Assembly (NCBI GenBank): GCA_037954325.1
Contig: JBBMNZ010000074.1
Coordinates: 124,001 to 188,000, forward strand
Origin: Fistularia commersonii
Lineage: Eukaryota; Chordata; Actinopteri; Syngnathiformes; Fistulariidae
Reading direction: 5' to 3'
Length of the DNA: 64,000 nucleotides
Made by a program: the position numbers and the translations under genes. The notes under the pieces were generated by a model. That model did not search any database. It was not told the DNA's origin and worked only from the letters and a program-made list of their open reading frames with translations. Every line of letters begins with the position of its first letter. Position 1 is the stretch's first letter. Below are positions 31,256 to 44,411 of this stretch, one piece after another.

Positions 31256-31658
31256 GTGTGAGTGTGAATTTGTTTAGGTGGGGGGGGTTGCGGACAGGGA
31301 GTACCGGGGCCTCGAACGATAAGCTGAGGAGCGGAGGAGGGCAGAAGCCCGGCCCGTGATTCGCTTATGTCCAGCGGTTCGGGAATTCCAGGGCCCAAAG
31401 CGGAGGAGCGATGGAGCTGAGAAGCGGAGGAGCGGAGGTAATGTTTCTCCTCTCAGAGGCGGGGAAGTTTGGGGGCAGAAGAACCCCTTAGACTGGCTAA
31501 TGTGAGCATACTCCGGACAAAGATCCCCCGGACGTATGATTGGAGCTCTCGGACCACTGGGCACACACATGTGAATGAGTGGATGAGCTAATGTTTGTTT
31601 GGTTGTGGATGCGTTTCGGCTAATGCTATTAGCACAGCTATGATGAGTTAAGGTGTGT

Positions 31659-31690
<32 letters not shown>

Positions 31691-32057
31691 TTGTGTGTTT
31701 TTGTGTGTGTGTGAGTGTGTTTGTGTGTGTATGTGTGAGAGTTTGTTTAGGTGGGGGGGGGGGAGTACCAGGGCCCATAGAGGAGGAGCGGTGGAGCTGA
31801 AAAGCGGAGGAGCAGAGGTAATTTTTCTCCTCTCAGAGGCGGGGAAGCTTGGGGGCAGAAGAACCCCTTAGACCGGCCAATGTGAGCCTTCTCCGGACAT
31901 AGATCACCCGGACGTATGACTCGAGCTCCCGTACCTCTGGGCACACACATATGTGAATGAGTGGATGAGCTAATGTTTGTTTTGTTGTGGATACGTTTTG
32001 GCCAATGCTATTAGCACAGCTATGATGAGTTCAGGTGTGTGTGTGTGTGTGTGTGTT

Positions 32058-32088
<31 letters not shown>

Positions 32089-32394
32089 GTGCGTGTGTTT
32101 ATCTGTGTGTGAGAGTTTGTTTTGGTGGGGGGGGGTTCCCCGCGGACAGGGAGTACCAGGGCCTGGAGCGGATGAGGTGAGGAGCGGAGGAGGGCAGAAG
32201 CCCGGACCGTGATTCACTTATGTCCAGCGGTTCGGGAGTTCCAGGGCCAAAAGCGGAGAAGCGGAGGACAGCAAAAGCCCTGTCCGCAATTCACCTGAGT
32301 CCGGCGGATCGGTAGTACCTGGTTCCGCAGCGGAGGAGCGGAGGAGCGGAGGAGCGGAGGAGCGGAGGAGCGGAGCAAAGCGGAAGCCCGTCTT
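31162..32394 (+). repeat. Satellite B block after Copia-2
   Basis: Three B units with (TG)n at about 31218-31262, 31650-31735 and 32036-32115, poly-G runs, 46-bp modules and a short octamer run (32331-32375). The closing GGAGCAAAGCGGAAGCCCGTC matches the junction before 20231. Confidence 0.87.
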
Positions 32395-32917
32395 AACAAC
32401 AAGGAAATTACAGATGAGGCTATAATTTCCACAGAAATCTTTAAATTCTATAGCCACCTATACACTTCGACATTGTCAAAAAGCGATTGTGACTCCTTTC
32501 CAACAAATATTCCTCAATATATCCCCAAAATAAACAACAACAAACAATATATGTTTGTTTTGTATATGTTTATATATAAACAACAAAAAATATACAGTTT
32601 GATATCTGAGATTCCTTGTGAGTCGCCAACTTAATTACATGTTGTACTCCCCTTGCAATCTTTTTTTCGTTTTAATTTTTTATTAGTCTATCTATTGATT
32701 TAATTATTTCATTTTAATTTCTTTTTTTGTCTAGCATTGTAAATTTCTCACAAACCGTTAACACTATTAACTTCTGATTACATACAGAACGAATGTCCTT
32801 ATGTCCTTTGCTTCCTCATGCCTGGTTGTTTCATTGACATTCAGTTCTACCTTGCCATGTTTATTTGTACATTTGTATAGTTGTGTGTACTATTTATGTT
32901 CAATTAAAAAAAAAAAA
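32395..32917 (+). mobile_element. Internally deleted L1 fragment, uninterrupted copia-empty version
   Basis: Same ORF2-linker piece and same deletion joint as at 20231, but here the tail runs on through GAAT-GTCCT-TATGTCC (GTCCT at 32795-32799) to a poly-A at about 32905-32917. It therefore preserves the site as it was before copia insertion, with a single copy of the five bases that flank Copia-1 and Copia-2. Confidence 0.8.
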
Positions 32918-33363
32918 AAGAATGAGAGGCTGAGAAAATCTCCATGTCTCTCTCCCCCCCCCCCTTAATGCCCCCCCCCCTTCCTCACGGCGGCCGACGC
33001 AACGCGATTCTCGCCGTTGTTGTGGAAGTAGGGAAAAGGATTCCCCGCGTCGGTGCGAGCGATGCGTTTCAAGGCGTATTGCATGTGTGTATGGAGGGGG
33101 GGGGGGTCTACAGGACACCGCAGACCGGCAATGGTGCACCTTCTGCCGACATCGATCACCGAAACGTCGGCGTGGAGCCCCCGGAGCAGCCGGCGTGTAC
33201 ATGTGAATGAATGGAGGAGCTAATGTGTGTGTGGGGTGGTGGTGGTGGTGGTGGTGGTGGTGGTGTGTGTGGGGGGGGGGGGGGCGTTTCGGCTAATGCT
33301 ATCAGCACAGCTATGATTATTCCCAGAACGTTGAGAACGAGCTCCCGGAACTCCAGACATGCG
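32918..33363 (+). repeat. B-type junction element, unit III
   Basis: Non-satellite text (GAATGAGAGGCTGAGAAAAT, poly-C runs, GCGGCCGACGCAACGCGATT) leads into the divergent B spacer, a (GGT)n tract (about 33234-33264), poly-G and a variant hairpin. Its reverse complement forms 25842-26187. Confidence 0.8.
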
Positions 33364-33373
33364 TATATAAAAG
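33364..33373 (+). promoter_or_regulatory. TATA-box-like site, unit III
   Basis: TATATAAAAG in the same context as 3477. It lies 120 bp before the L1 fragment. Confidence 0.35.
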
Positions 33374-33385
33374 AGTGGAATTAAG

Positions 33386-33389
33386 GTGT

Positions 33390-33482
<93 letters not shown>

Positions 33483-33483
33483 G
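33386..33483 (+). repeat. (TG)n microsatellite abutting L1 copy III
   Basis: About 98 bp of TG with one TCTATG interruption, nearly the same as at 16783. Confidence 0.95.
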
Positions 33484-35027
33484 GACAGAAATAATGTCGG
33501 GGACAGAAATTGTTATTAGCCTGCTGGCAGATGACACAACCTTAGTTTTGAAAAATGAACATCAAGTCCCAATAAGCGTTGAAAAAATTAAAACATTCTC
33601 CAAGGCTTCAGGATTGTCATTAAACTTAAAGAAATGCAAACTTCTTGCGCTGCATGACTCACCACTAAAGGAAATCAGCAATGTTCCTATCAAATCAGAA
33701 ATAAAATACTTGAGCATTTTCCTATCTAAGGACCAAAAGTTAAATCAGTCCAGGAACATTGAATCTAAACTGAATCAAAGTAAAGCTAAATTGAATATAT
33801 GGCTCCAAAGAGATTTATCAATATTAGGCCGGATATATTTGACTAAAATGGAATGTTTATCCAGATGTATATACCCAGTGTATTCCAATGCTGCTCCAAA
33901 TCAACTCATAAAATCTATTAACCAAATAAATTTCAACTTTATCTGGAGGAACAGACCACACCATCTAAAAAAATCACATATGGGGAAAGAAACAAGTGAC
34001 GGAGGGCTGAAAGTGATAGAGTTGGACTGCCTGAATGGGACATTGAAGGTGAACTGGTTGAAATCCTGGATCAAACATCATCATTCTTTCTGGTATTGTA
34101 CTCCAAACTACTTATTCAACATAGTCGGCAGCCTAAGTCTTCTACTTATCTCAGACTTGGATATCAACAAGATTCCTGTCCAATTTTCAGAGTTCCATAA
34201 ACAAATACTATTATACTGGAAAATGATATATGTACACAATTTCTCAACACACAGTACAATAATTTGGAACAATAGATATGTACTGCGTGGCAACAAACCT
34301 CTGTTTTACAAGGAATGCTTTGAGAAACGTATATGGTCAAGAATTGACTTGATGGATGACAATGGCAGTCCTCTAGACTATGAACAGTTCTGTACTACAC
34401 ACAGATTTAAGCCTCCCATATTAGAGTTGATAAAGTCACGAAACGCACTGCCTCGACAATTTGTATTCCTGACCAAAAATATAATGACGCACCGAACCGT
34501 ACAACTACAGTTACCCCGACTATCACTCCAGGGAATCTCAATTCTGGACAGAAAGTGCAGCAACTCCTTTATTAGGACATGTTTCACAGGAAACTTATTC
34601 CCTGGACGTCAAAACAAAAATAATATTTGAAATAAATTTGATAAGGAATCGATTGCCACGCTGCGAACTATGTATCTGACTCTACCCATACCCCCCAAGG
34701 CAAAAAGAGACCCACTTCTAAATTATGAATGACATCTACCCATCTCAGGAATTATTGAGGGTACGCTTTACTTTTGAAGATAATATTTGTACATTTTGTG
34801 AAGACAACATTGAAACCACTGACCATGTATTTTTTCTCATTCTCATTCCATCATCACCAGTTTCCCTCTCAAAAGATGATATCACATTTGGTTTCCTTAT
34901 AAGCAACATAACAGATGAACTCTGTGTCAATGTTCTTTTAGGCCTGGCCAAGTTCTTCATTCACAAAAACAGAATGCAAAAATGCTCCCCAAATTTTAAT
35001 TTCTTCATAAACGATTTTGAATTATAA
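33484..35027 (+). pseudogene. L1-type LINE ORF2 fragment, copy III
   Basis: Same truncation and the same shared TGA (34628-34630) and frameshift as the other copies; the second frame is 34725-35027. The first part shares variants with copy II (LADDTTLVL, CAGTCCAGG, AAAGCTAAA, AAAGTCACG). The part after 34630 shares variants with copy I (GTATCTG, CAAAAAGAG, CATCTCAGG). Private changes include Ser to Thr in NFSTHSTII and Gly to Arg in CFEKRIWS. Dead fragment. Confidence 0.88.
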
Positions 35028-35605
35028 AAAAAAATCCTTAAAACTTATGGAAAAATCCAAAAACTAAAAAATATACAGTTACCCATGTCTGAGATTCCTT
35101 TTTTTGGAAAAAAAGAAAAACAACTTAATTACATGTTATATTCCCCTTGCAATTTTTTTTTCGTTTTAATTTTTTATTTGTCTATCTATTGATTTAATTA
35201 TTTCCTTTTAATTTCTTTTTTTGTCTAGCACTGTAAATTTCTCACAAACCGTTAACACTATTAACTTCTGATTACATACAGAACAAATGTCCTTATGTCC
35301 GTTTCTTCCTCATCCCTGGTTGTTTCATTGACATTCAGTTCTACCTTGCCATGTTTATTTGTACATTTGTATATTTGTGTGTACTATTTATGTTCAATTA
35401 AAAACAGTTTGATGTCTGAGATTCCTTGTGAACGGCCAACTTAATTACATGTTATATTCCCCTTACAATTTTTTTTTTTAGTTTTTAATTTTATTTTTCT
35501 ATCTATTTATTTAATTATTCCCTTTTAATTTTCTGTTTTTGTCTAGCATTAAAAATTTCTCGCAAACCGTTAACACTATTAACTTCTGATTACATACAGA
35601 ACGAA
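35028..35605 (+). repeat. L1 3' tail, tandemly duplicated, copy III
   Basis: Two-copy AT-rich tail as at 5109 and 18430. The second copy ends at GAACGAATGCCC. Confidence 0.8.
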
Positions 35606-35750
35606 TGCCCTTATGTCCCCCCCCCCCCCCCCGTCCCCCCCGCTTTTTCCTTACGGTGGCAGACACTGAGATCAAAAGCAAATGGGTGTCATTGTAATGC
35701 AGTAACAGGGTGATAACAGCCGTGTTAGAAGTGTGTAGGGGCTTATAGGA
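35606..35750 (+). repeat. Conserved macro-unit block, unit III/IV boundary
   Basis: A C-run of 16 or more, then CAGACACTGAGATCAAAAGC and CAGTAACAGGGTGATAACAG. Same as 5690 and 19019. No gene recognised. Confidence 0.6.
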
Positions 35751-36097
35751 GAGCAGAAGCACGTCACGCTATTCGCCTGAGTTCGGAGGATCGGGAGTAC
35801 CAGGGCCCATAGCGGAGGAGCAGAGGAGTTGAGAAGCGGAGGAGCGGAGTTATGTTTCTCTTCTCAAAGGCGGGGAAGCTTGGGGGCAGCAGGACCCCTT
35901 AGACCGGCCAATGTGAGCCTTCTCCGGACATAGATCACCCGGACGTATGACTGGAGCTCCCGTACCTCTGGGCACACACATATGTGAATGAGTGGATGAG
36001 CTAATGTTTGTTTTGTTGTGGATACGTTTCGGCCAATGCTATTAGCACAGCTATGATGAGTTCAGGTGTGTGTGTGTGTGTGTGTGTGTATGGGTGT

Positions 36098-36182
<85 letters not shown>

Positions 36183-36640
36183 CGTGTGTTTATGTGTGTG
36201 TGAGAGTTTGTTTTGGTGGGTGGGTGGGGATGGGGGGGGATCCCGCGGACTGGGAGTACCAGGGCCTCGAGCGGATGAGCTGAGGAGCGGAGGAGGGCAG
36301 ATGCCCGGCCTTGATTCGCTTATGTCCAGCGGTTCGGGAGTTCCAGGGCCCAAAGCGGAGGAGCGGAGGACAGCAAAAGCCCTGTCCGCAATTCACCTGA
36401 GTCTGGCGGATCGGTAGTACCTGGTTCCGCAGCGGAGGAGCGGAGGAGCTGAGAAGCGGAGGAGCGGAGGAGCGGAGGAGCGGAGGAGCGGAGGAGATGT
36501 TTCTCTTCTCAGAGGCGGCGAGGGGGGGGGGGGGAGCAGGACCCCTTACCCTTATCCCCCGGACGTTTGAGTGGAGCTCCCGGACCTCCGGGCACACACA
36601 TGCGAATGACTGGATGACAGGGAGTTCCAGGGCCTGGAGC
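35751..36640 (+). repeat. Short satellite B block, start of unit IV
   Basis: Begins with the module GCTATTCGCC...CATAGC, holds one long (TG)n and poly-G runs (G12 at about 36523-36534), and ends before GGATGAGCAGAGGAGAGGCG. It is close to 19161-20040. Confidence 0.85.
36066..36196 (+). repeat. Long (TG)n microsatellite, unit IV
   Basis: About 130 bp with a GTATGGGTG interruption near 36090, TTTG near 36157 and CGTG near 36182. Confidence 0.96.
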
Positions 36641-39600
36641 GGATGAGCAGAGGAGAGGCGGAGGGCAGAAGCCCGGCCCAGTTCGGGAGTTCCAGGGTCC
36701 AAAGCGGGGGAGGGAAAAAAAGGAGGAGGGGAGGAGAGCAGAAGACTGGCCTGGAATTCACCGAAGTCCCGCAGATCGGGAGTTCCAGGGCCCGGAGCGG
36801 AAGACCGGAGGAGCGGAGGAGCGGAGGAGCGGAGGAGCGGAGGAGCAGAGGAGCGGAGGAGCGGAGGAGCGGAAGAGAGCGGAAGCCCAGCCGACAATTC
36901 GCCTGAGTCCCGCGGAAGGGGATTACCAGGCCCAGGAGCCTGAATCGCTTATGTCCTGCGGTTCCGGAGTACCAGGGCCCGGAGCGGAGGAGCGGAGGAG
37001 CGGAGGAGCAGAGGAGCGGAGGAGCGGATGAGCGGATGAGCTGAGGAGAGCGGAAGCCCGGCCGGCAATTCACCTGAGTCCCGCGGAGAGGGAGTACCAG
37101 GGCCGGGAGCCTGATTCGCTTATGTCTGGCAGTTCAGGAGTACCAGGGCCCAGAGCGGAGGAGCGGAGGAGCGGAGGAGCGGATGAGCGGAGGAGCGAAG
37201 GTGAGCGGAAGCCCGGCCGAATATTCGCCTAAGCCCCGCGGAGAGGGAGTACCAGGGCCTGGAGCCTGATTCGCTTATGTCCAGCAGTTCAGGAGTACCA
37301 GGGCCCGGAGCGGAGGAACGGAGGAGCGGAGGAGCGGAGGAGCGGATGAGCGGATGAGCGGATGAGCTGAGGAGAGCGGAAGCCCGGCCGGCAATTCACC
37401 TGAGTCCCGCGGAGAGGGAGTACCAGGGCCAGAAGCGTGATTTAATGATGTTCAGCAATTCAGGAGTACCAGGGTAAGGTGCGGAGGAGCGGAGGAGCGG
37501 AGGGGCGGATGAGTGGATGAGCGGACGAGCGGAGGAGAGAGGAAGCCCGGCCCACATTTCGCCTAACTCCTGCGGAGAGGGAGTACCAGGGCCTGGAGCC
37601 TTATTCGCATATGTCCAGCAGTTCAGGAGTACCAGGGCCGGAGCGGAGGAGCGGAGGAGCGGAGGAGAGCGGAAGCCCGGCCGAATATTTGCCTAAGTCC
37701 CGCGGAGAGGGAGTACCAGGGCCTGGAGCCTGATTCGCTTATGTCTGGCAGTTCAAGAGTACCAGGGCCCAGAGCGGAGGAGAGGAGGAGCGGATGAGAT
37801 GAGAAGCGGTGGAGAGCGGAAGCCCGGCCGACAATTCGCCTAAGTCCCGCGGATTGGTAGTACCAGGGCCCGGAGCGGGGCATCGGAGGAGCAGATGAGC
37901 AGAAGAGCGGAAGAGCGGAAGATCGGAGGAGCGGAAGACCGGAGGAGCGGAGGAGCGGAGGAGCGGATGAGTGGAGGAGCGGAGGTGAGCGGAAGCCCGG
38001 CCGACAATTCACCTGAGTCCCGCGGAGAGGGAGTACCAGGGCCAGAAGCGTCATTTAATGATGTTCAGCAATTAAGGAGTACCAGGGCAAGGTGCGGAGG
38101 AGCGGAAGAGCGGAGGGGCGGATGAGTGGATGAGCGGACGAGCGGAGGAGAGAGGAAGCCCGGCCCACATTTCGCCTAAGTCCCGCGGAGAGGGAGTACC
38201 AGGGCCTGGAGCCTGATTCGCTTATGTCTAGCAGTTCAGGAGTACCAGGGCCCGGAGCGGAGGAGCGGAGGAGCGGATGAGAGGAGAAGCGGAGGAGAGC
38301 GGAAGCCCGGCCGACAATTCGCCGAAGTCCCGCGGAGAGGGAGTACCAGGGCCTGGAGCCTGATTCGCTTATGTCCAGCAGTTCAGGAGTACCAGGGCCG
38401 GAACGGAGGAGCGGAGGAGCGGATGAGAGGAGGAGCGGAGGAGCGGAGGACCGGAGGAGAGCTGAATCCGGCCGACAATTCGCATGAGTCCCGTGGAAAG
38501 GGAGTACCAGGGCCAGAAGCGTGATTTAATGATGTCCAGCAGTTCAGGAGTACCAGGGCCGGAGCGGAGGAGCGGAGTAGAGCGGAAGCCCGGCCGAATA
38601 TTTGCCTAAGTCCCGCGGAAAGGGAGTACCAGGGCCAGGAACGTGATTCGCATATGTCTAGCAGTTCAGGAGTACCAGGGCCTGGAGTTGAGGTGCGGAG
38701 GAGTGGATGAGAGGAGAAGCGGAAGAGAGCGGAAGCCTTGCCGACAATTCGCCTGAGTCCAGCGGAAAGGGAGTACCAGGGCCTGGAGCCTGATTCACTT
38801 ATGTCTAGCAGTTCAGGAGTACCAGGGCCCGGAGCGGAGGAGCGGAGGAGCGGATGAGAGGAGAAGCGGATAAGAGCGGAAGCCCGTCCGACAATTCGCC
38901 TAAGCCCCGCGGAAAGGGAGTACCAGGGCCTGGAGCCTGATTCGCTTATGTCTAGCAGTTCAGGAGTACCAGGGCCCGGAGCGGAGGAGCGGAGGAGCGG
39001 ATGAGAGGAGGAGCGGAGGAGAGCGGAAGCCTTGCCGACAATTCGCCTGAGTCCCGCGGAAAGGGAGTACCAGGGCCAGAAGCGTGATTTAATGATGTCT
39101 AGCAGTTCAGGAGTACCAGGGCCCGGAGCGGAGGAGCGGAGGAGCGGATGAGAGGAGAAGCGGATAAGAGCGGAAGCCCGGCCGACAATTCGCCTAAGCC
39201 CCGCGGAGAGGGAGTACCAAGGCCTGGAGCCTGATTCGCTTATGTCCAGCAGTGCAGGAGTACCAGGGCCCGGAGCGGAGGAGCGGAGGAGCGGAGGAGC
39301 GGAGGAGCGGAGGACCGGAGGAGAGCTGAATCCGGCCGACAATTCGCCTGAGTCCCGCGGAAAGGGAGTACCAGGGCCAGAAGCGTGATTTAATGATGTC
39401 CAGCAGTTCAGGAGTACCAGGGCCGGAGCGGAGGAGCGGAGGAGAGCGGAAGCCCGGCCGAATATTTGCCTAAGTCCCGCGGAAAGGGAGTACCAGGGCC
39501 CGGAGCGGAGGAACGGAGGAGCGGATGAGAGGAGAAGCGGTGGAGAGCGGAAGCCCGGCCGACAATTCGCCTAAGTCCTGCGGATTGGTAGTACCAGGGC

Positions 39601-42440
39601 CCGGAGCGGGGCAGTGGAGGAGCAGATGAGCAGAAGAGTGGAGGAGCGGAGGATCGGAGGAGCGGAAGAGCGGAGGAGCGGAGGAGCGGAGGAGCGGAGG
39701 TGAGCGGAAGCCCGGCCGACAATTCGCCTGAGTCCCGCGGAGAGGGAGTACCAGGGCCAGAAGCGTCATTTAATGATGTTCAGCAATTCAGGAGTACCAG
39801 GGCAAGGTGCGGAGGAGCGGAAGAGCGGAGGGGCGGATGAGTGGATGAGCGGACGAGCGGAGGAGAGAGGAAGCCCGGCCCACATTTCACCTAAGTCCCG
39901 CGGAGAGGGAGTACCAGGGCCTGGAGCCTGATTCGCATATGTCCAGCAGTTCAGGAGTACCAGGGCCGGAGCGGAGGAGCGGAGGAGCGGAGGTGAGCGG
40001 AAGCCCGGCCGAATATTTGCCGAAGTCCCGTGGAAAGGGAGTACCAGGGCCTGAAGCCTGATTCGCTTATGTCTAGCAGTTCAGGAGTACCAGGGCCCGA
40101 AGCGGAGGAGCGGATGAGCGGAGGAGCGGAGGTGAGCGGAAGCCCGGCCGACAATTCGCCTGAGTACCGCGTAGAGGGCGTACAAGGGCCAGAAGCGTCA
40201 TTTAATGAAGTTCAGCAATTCAGGAGTACCAGGGCATGGTGCGGAGGAGCGGAAGAGCGGAGGGGCGGATGAGTGGATGAACGGACGAGCGGAGGAGAGA
40301 GGAAGCCCGGCCCACATTTCGCCTAAGTCCCGCGGAGAGGGAGTACCAGGGCCTGGAGCCTGATTCGCATATGTCCAGCAGTTCGGGAGTACCAGGGCCC
40401 GGAGCGGAGGAGCGGAGGAGCGGAGGTGAGCGGAAGCCCGGCCGAATATTTGCTCAAGTCCCGTGGAAAGGGAGTACCAGGGCCTGGAGCCTGATTCGCT
40501 TATGTCTAGCAGTTCAGGAGTACCAGGGCCCGGAGCGGAGGAGCGGAGGAGCGGATGAGAGGAGAAGCGGAGGAGAGCGGAAGCCCGGCCGACAATTCGC
40601 CGAAGTCCCGCGGAGAGGGAGTACCAGGGCCGGAGCGGAGGAGCGGAGGAGCGGAGGAGCGGAGGAGCGGAGGAGCGGAGGACCGGAGGACCGGAGGACC
40701 GGAGGAGAGCTGAATCCGGCCGACAATTCGCCTGAGTCCCGCGGAAAGGGAGTACCAGGGCCAGAAGCGTGATTTAATGATGTCCAGCAGTTCAGGAGTA
40801 CCAGGGCCAGAGCGGAGGAGCGGAGGAGAGCGGAAGCCCGGCCGAATATTTGCCTAAGTCCCGCGGAAAGGGAGTACCAGGGCCCGGAGCGGAGGAGCGG
40901 AGGAGCGGATGAGCAGAAGAACGTTTAAGCAGTCGAGCGGAGGAGCGGAGGAGTGGATGAGAGGAGAAGCGGAGGAGAGCGGAAGCCCGGCTGACAATTC
41001 GCCTGAGTCCAGCGGAAAGGGAGTACCAGGGCCTGGAGCCTGATTCGCTCATGTCTAGCAGTTCAGGAGTACCAGGGCCCGGAGCGGAGGAACGGAGGAG
41101 CGGATGAGAGGAGAAGCGGTGGAGAGCGGAAGCCCGGCCGACAATTCGCCTAAGTCTCGCGGATTGGTAGTACCAGGGCCCGGAGCGGGGCAGCGGAGGA
41201 GCAGATGAGCAGAAGAGTGGAGGAGCGGAGGATCGGAGGAGCGGAAGAGCGGAGGAGCGGAGGAGCGGATGAGCGGAGAAGCGGAGGTGAGCGGAAGCCC
41301 GGCCGACAATTCGCCTGAGTCCAGCGGAAAGGGAGTACCAGGGCCTCGAGCCTGATTCGCTTATGTCGAGCAGTTCAGGAGTACCAGGGCCCGGAGCGGA
41401 GGAGCGGAGGAGCGGATGAGCAGAAGAACGTTTAAGCGGTGGAGCGGAGGAGCGGATGAGCGGAGGAGAGCGGAATCCGGCCGACAATTTAACTGAGTCC
41501 CGCGGAAAGGGAGTACCATGACCTGGAGCCTGAATCTCATGTCCTGCGGTTCCGGAGTACCAGGGCCCGGAGCGGAGGAGCGGAGGAGCGGATGAGCGGA
41601 GGAGCGGAGGTGAGCGGAAGCCCGGCCGAATATTCGCCTAAGTCCCGCAGAAAGGGAGTACCAGGACCTGGAGCCTGATTCGCTTATGTCTAGCAGTTCA
41701 GGAGTACCAGGGCCCGGAGCGGAGGAGCGGAGGAGCGGAGGAGCGGATGAGAGGAGAAGCGGAGGAGAGCGGAAGCCCGGCCAACAATTCGCCTAAGTCC
41801 CGCGGAGAGGGAGTACCAAGGCCTGGAGCCTGATTCGCTTATGTCTAGCAGTTCAGGAGTACCAGGGCCGGAGCGGAGGAGCGGAGGAGCCGAGGAGCGG
41901 AGGAGAGTGGAAGCCCGGCCGGCAATTCGCCTGTGTCTCGCGGAGAGGGAGTACCAGGTTCTGGAGCCTGAATCGCCTACGTCCGGCAGTTCAGGAGTAC
42001 CAGGGCCAGGAGCGGAGGAGCGGAGGAGCGGAGAAGCGGAGGAGAGCGGAAGCCTGTCCGACAATTCGCCTGAGTCCCGCGGAAGGGGAGTACAAGGGTC
42101 TGGAGCCTGAAATGCTTATGTCTAGCAGTTCAGGAGTAACAGGGCCAGGAGCGGAGGACCGGAGGAGCGGAGTACCGGAGGAGCGGAGGAGCGAGGGAGT
42201 GGAAAAGCGGAGGAGCGGAGGAGAGGAGGAGCGGAAGAGCGGAGGAGCGGAGGAGCGGAGGAGAGGGGAAGCACGCTCCATATTTCTTCAGAGTCCCGCG
42301 GATAGGGAGTAACAGGGCCAAGAGCCTGATTCGCTTATGTCCAGCAGTTCTGGAGTACTAAGGCCCGGAGCGGATCAGCGGCGGAGCGGATGAGTGGAAG
42401 AACGGAGAAGCGGTGGAGCGGAGGAGCGGAGGAGCCGAGG
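36641..42440 (+). repeat. Satellite A array, unit IV
   Basis: About 5.8 kb of paired 46-bp modules and octamer runs with the same variant types as unit II. A particularly regular stretch is 38383-39342, where monomers of about 147 bp keep the same minus-strand frame. The right part, from about 40980, is a near-copy of 60591 onward at an offset of 19,611 bp. Confidence 0.92.
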
Positions 42441-43839
42441 AGCAGAGTTCTGTTTCTCTTCTCAAAGGCGGGGAAGCTTTGGGGCAGCAGGACCCCTTAG
42501 ACTGGCCAATATGAGCCTTCTATGGACATAGCTCCCCCGGACGTATGACCGGTGCTCCCGGACCTCTTGGTACATACATGTGAATGAGTGGATGAGCTAA
42601 TGTTTGTTTGGTTGTGGATGCTTTTCGGCTAACGCTATTAGCACAGCTATGAAGACTTAAGGTGTGTGTGTGTCTGTGTGTGTGTGTGAGTGTCTTTGTG
42701 TGTTTGTGTGAGTGATGTTGTTTTGGTGGGGGGGGGGGTCGCGGACAGGGAGTACCAGTGCCAAGAGCGGATGAGCTGAGGAGCGGAGGAGGGCAGAAGC
42801 CCGGCCCGTGATTCGCTTATGTCAAGCGGTTCGGGAATTCCAGGGCCCAAAGCGGAGGAGCGGTGGAGCTGAGCTGTGTGTGTGTCTTTGTGTGTTTATG
42901 TGTGTGCGTCAGTGTGTTCTTGTGTGTGTATGTGTGAGAGTTTATTTAGGTGGAGGGGGGGAGTACCAGGGCCCATAGCGGAAGAGCGGTGGAGCTGAGA
43001 AGCGGAGGAGCGGAGTAGCGGAAGTATTGTTTCTCCACTCAGAGACGGGGAAGCTTGGGGGCAGCAGAACCCCTTAGATGGGCTAATCTGAGCATTCTCC
43101 GGACATAGATCCCCCGGACGTATGATTGGAGCTCCCGGACCATTGGGCACACACATGTGAATGAGTGGAAGAGCTAATATTTGTTTGGTTGTGGATGCGT
43201 TTTGGCTAATGCTATTAGCACAGCTATGATGAGTTAAGGTGTGCGTGTATGTGTGTGTGTGTGTGTGTGTGAGTGTGTCTGTGTGTGTGTGTGAGAGTTT
43301 GTTTAGGTGGGGGGGGGTCGCGGACAGGGAGTACCAGGGCCTCGAGCGGATGAGCTGAGGAGCAGAGGAGGGCATAAGCCCAGCCCGTGATTCCCTTATA
43401 TCCAGCGGTTCGGGAGTTCCAGGGCCCAAAGCGGAAGAGCGGAGGAGCGGAGAAGCGGAGGAGTGGAGGAGAGCAGAAGCACCTCTCGCAATTCTCCTGA
43501 GTTTGCAGGATCGGGAGTACCAGGGCCAATAGCGGAGGAGCGGAGGTGTTGAGAAGCGGAGGAGTGGAGGAGCGATATTATATTTCTCTTCTCAAAGGCG
43601 GGGAAGCTTGGGGGCACCAGGACCCCTTAGACCGGCAAATGTGAGCCTTCTCCGGACATAGATGCCCCGGACGTATGACCGGAGATCCAGGACCTCTGGG
43701 CACATACATTTGAATGAGTGGATGAGCTAATGTTTGTTTGGTTGTGGATGCGTTTCGGCTAATGCTATTAGCACAGCTATGATGACTTAAGGTGTGTGTG
43801 TGTGTGTGGGTGTTTGTGTGTGTGTGTGTTTTTGTGTTC

Positions 43840-43890
<51 letters not shown>

Positions 43891-44359
43891 TGTGTGCGTT
43901 TGTGTATATGTGTGTGACAGTTTGTTTAGGTGGGGGGGGGGCGCGGACAGGGGGTAGCTGGGCCTGGAGTGGATGAGATGTGGAGCGGATGGAGCATGTC
44001 CCGTAATTCTCCTGAGTTCGGCGGATCGGGAGTACCAGGGCCCATAGCGGAGGAGCGGTGGAGCGGAGAAGCGGACCATTGGGCACAAACATGTGAATGA
44101 GTGGATGAGCTAATGGTTGTTTGGTTGTGGATGCATTTCGGCTAAAGCTATTAGCACAGCTATGATGACTTAATGTGTGTATATGTGTCAGTGTGTGTGT
44201 GTGTGTGAGTGCCTTTGTGTATGTGTGTGATAGTTTGTTTTGGTGGGGGGGGGGGGTCACGGACAAGGAGTACCAGGGCACACACATGTGAATGAGTGGA
44301 TGAGCTAATGTTTGTTTGGTTGTGGATGCGTTTCGGCTAAAGCTATTAGCACAGCTATG
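40980..44359 (+). repeat. Segmental duplication partner of 60591-63970
   Basis: About 3.38 kb spanning the end of satellite A and the first B units is repeated almost unchanged 19,611 bp downstream, with the same variants in the same order. Similarity ends at 44359, where this copy reads ATGATGAGTTAAGG and the other reads ATGAAGACTTAAGG. Confidence 0.85.
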
Positions 44360-44380
44360 ATGAGTTAAGGTGTGTGTGTA

Positions 44381-44411
<31 letters not shown>

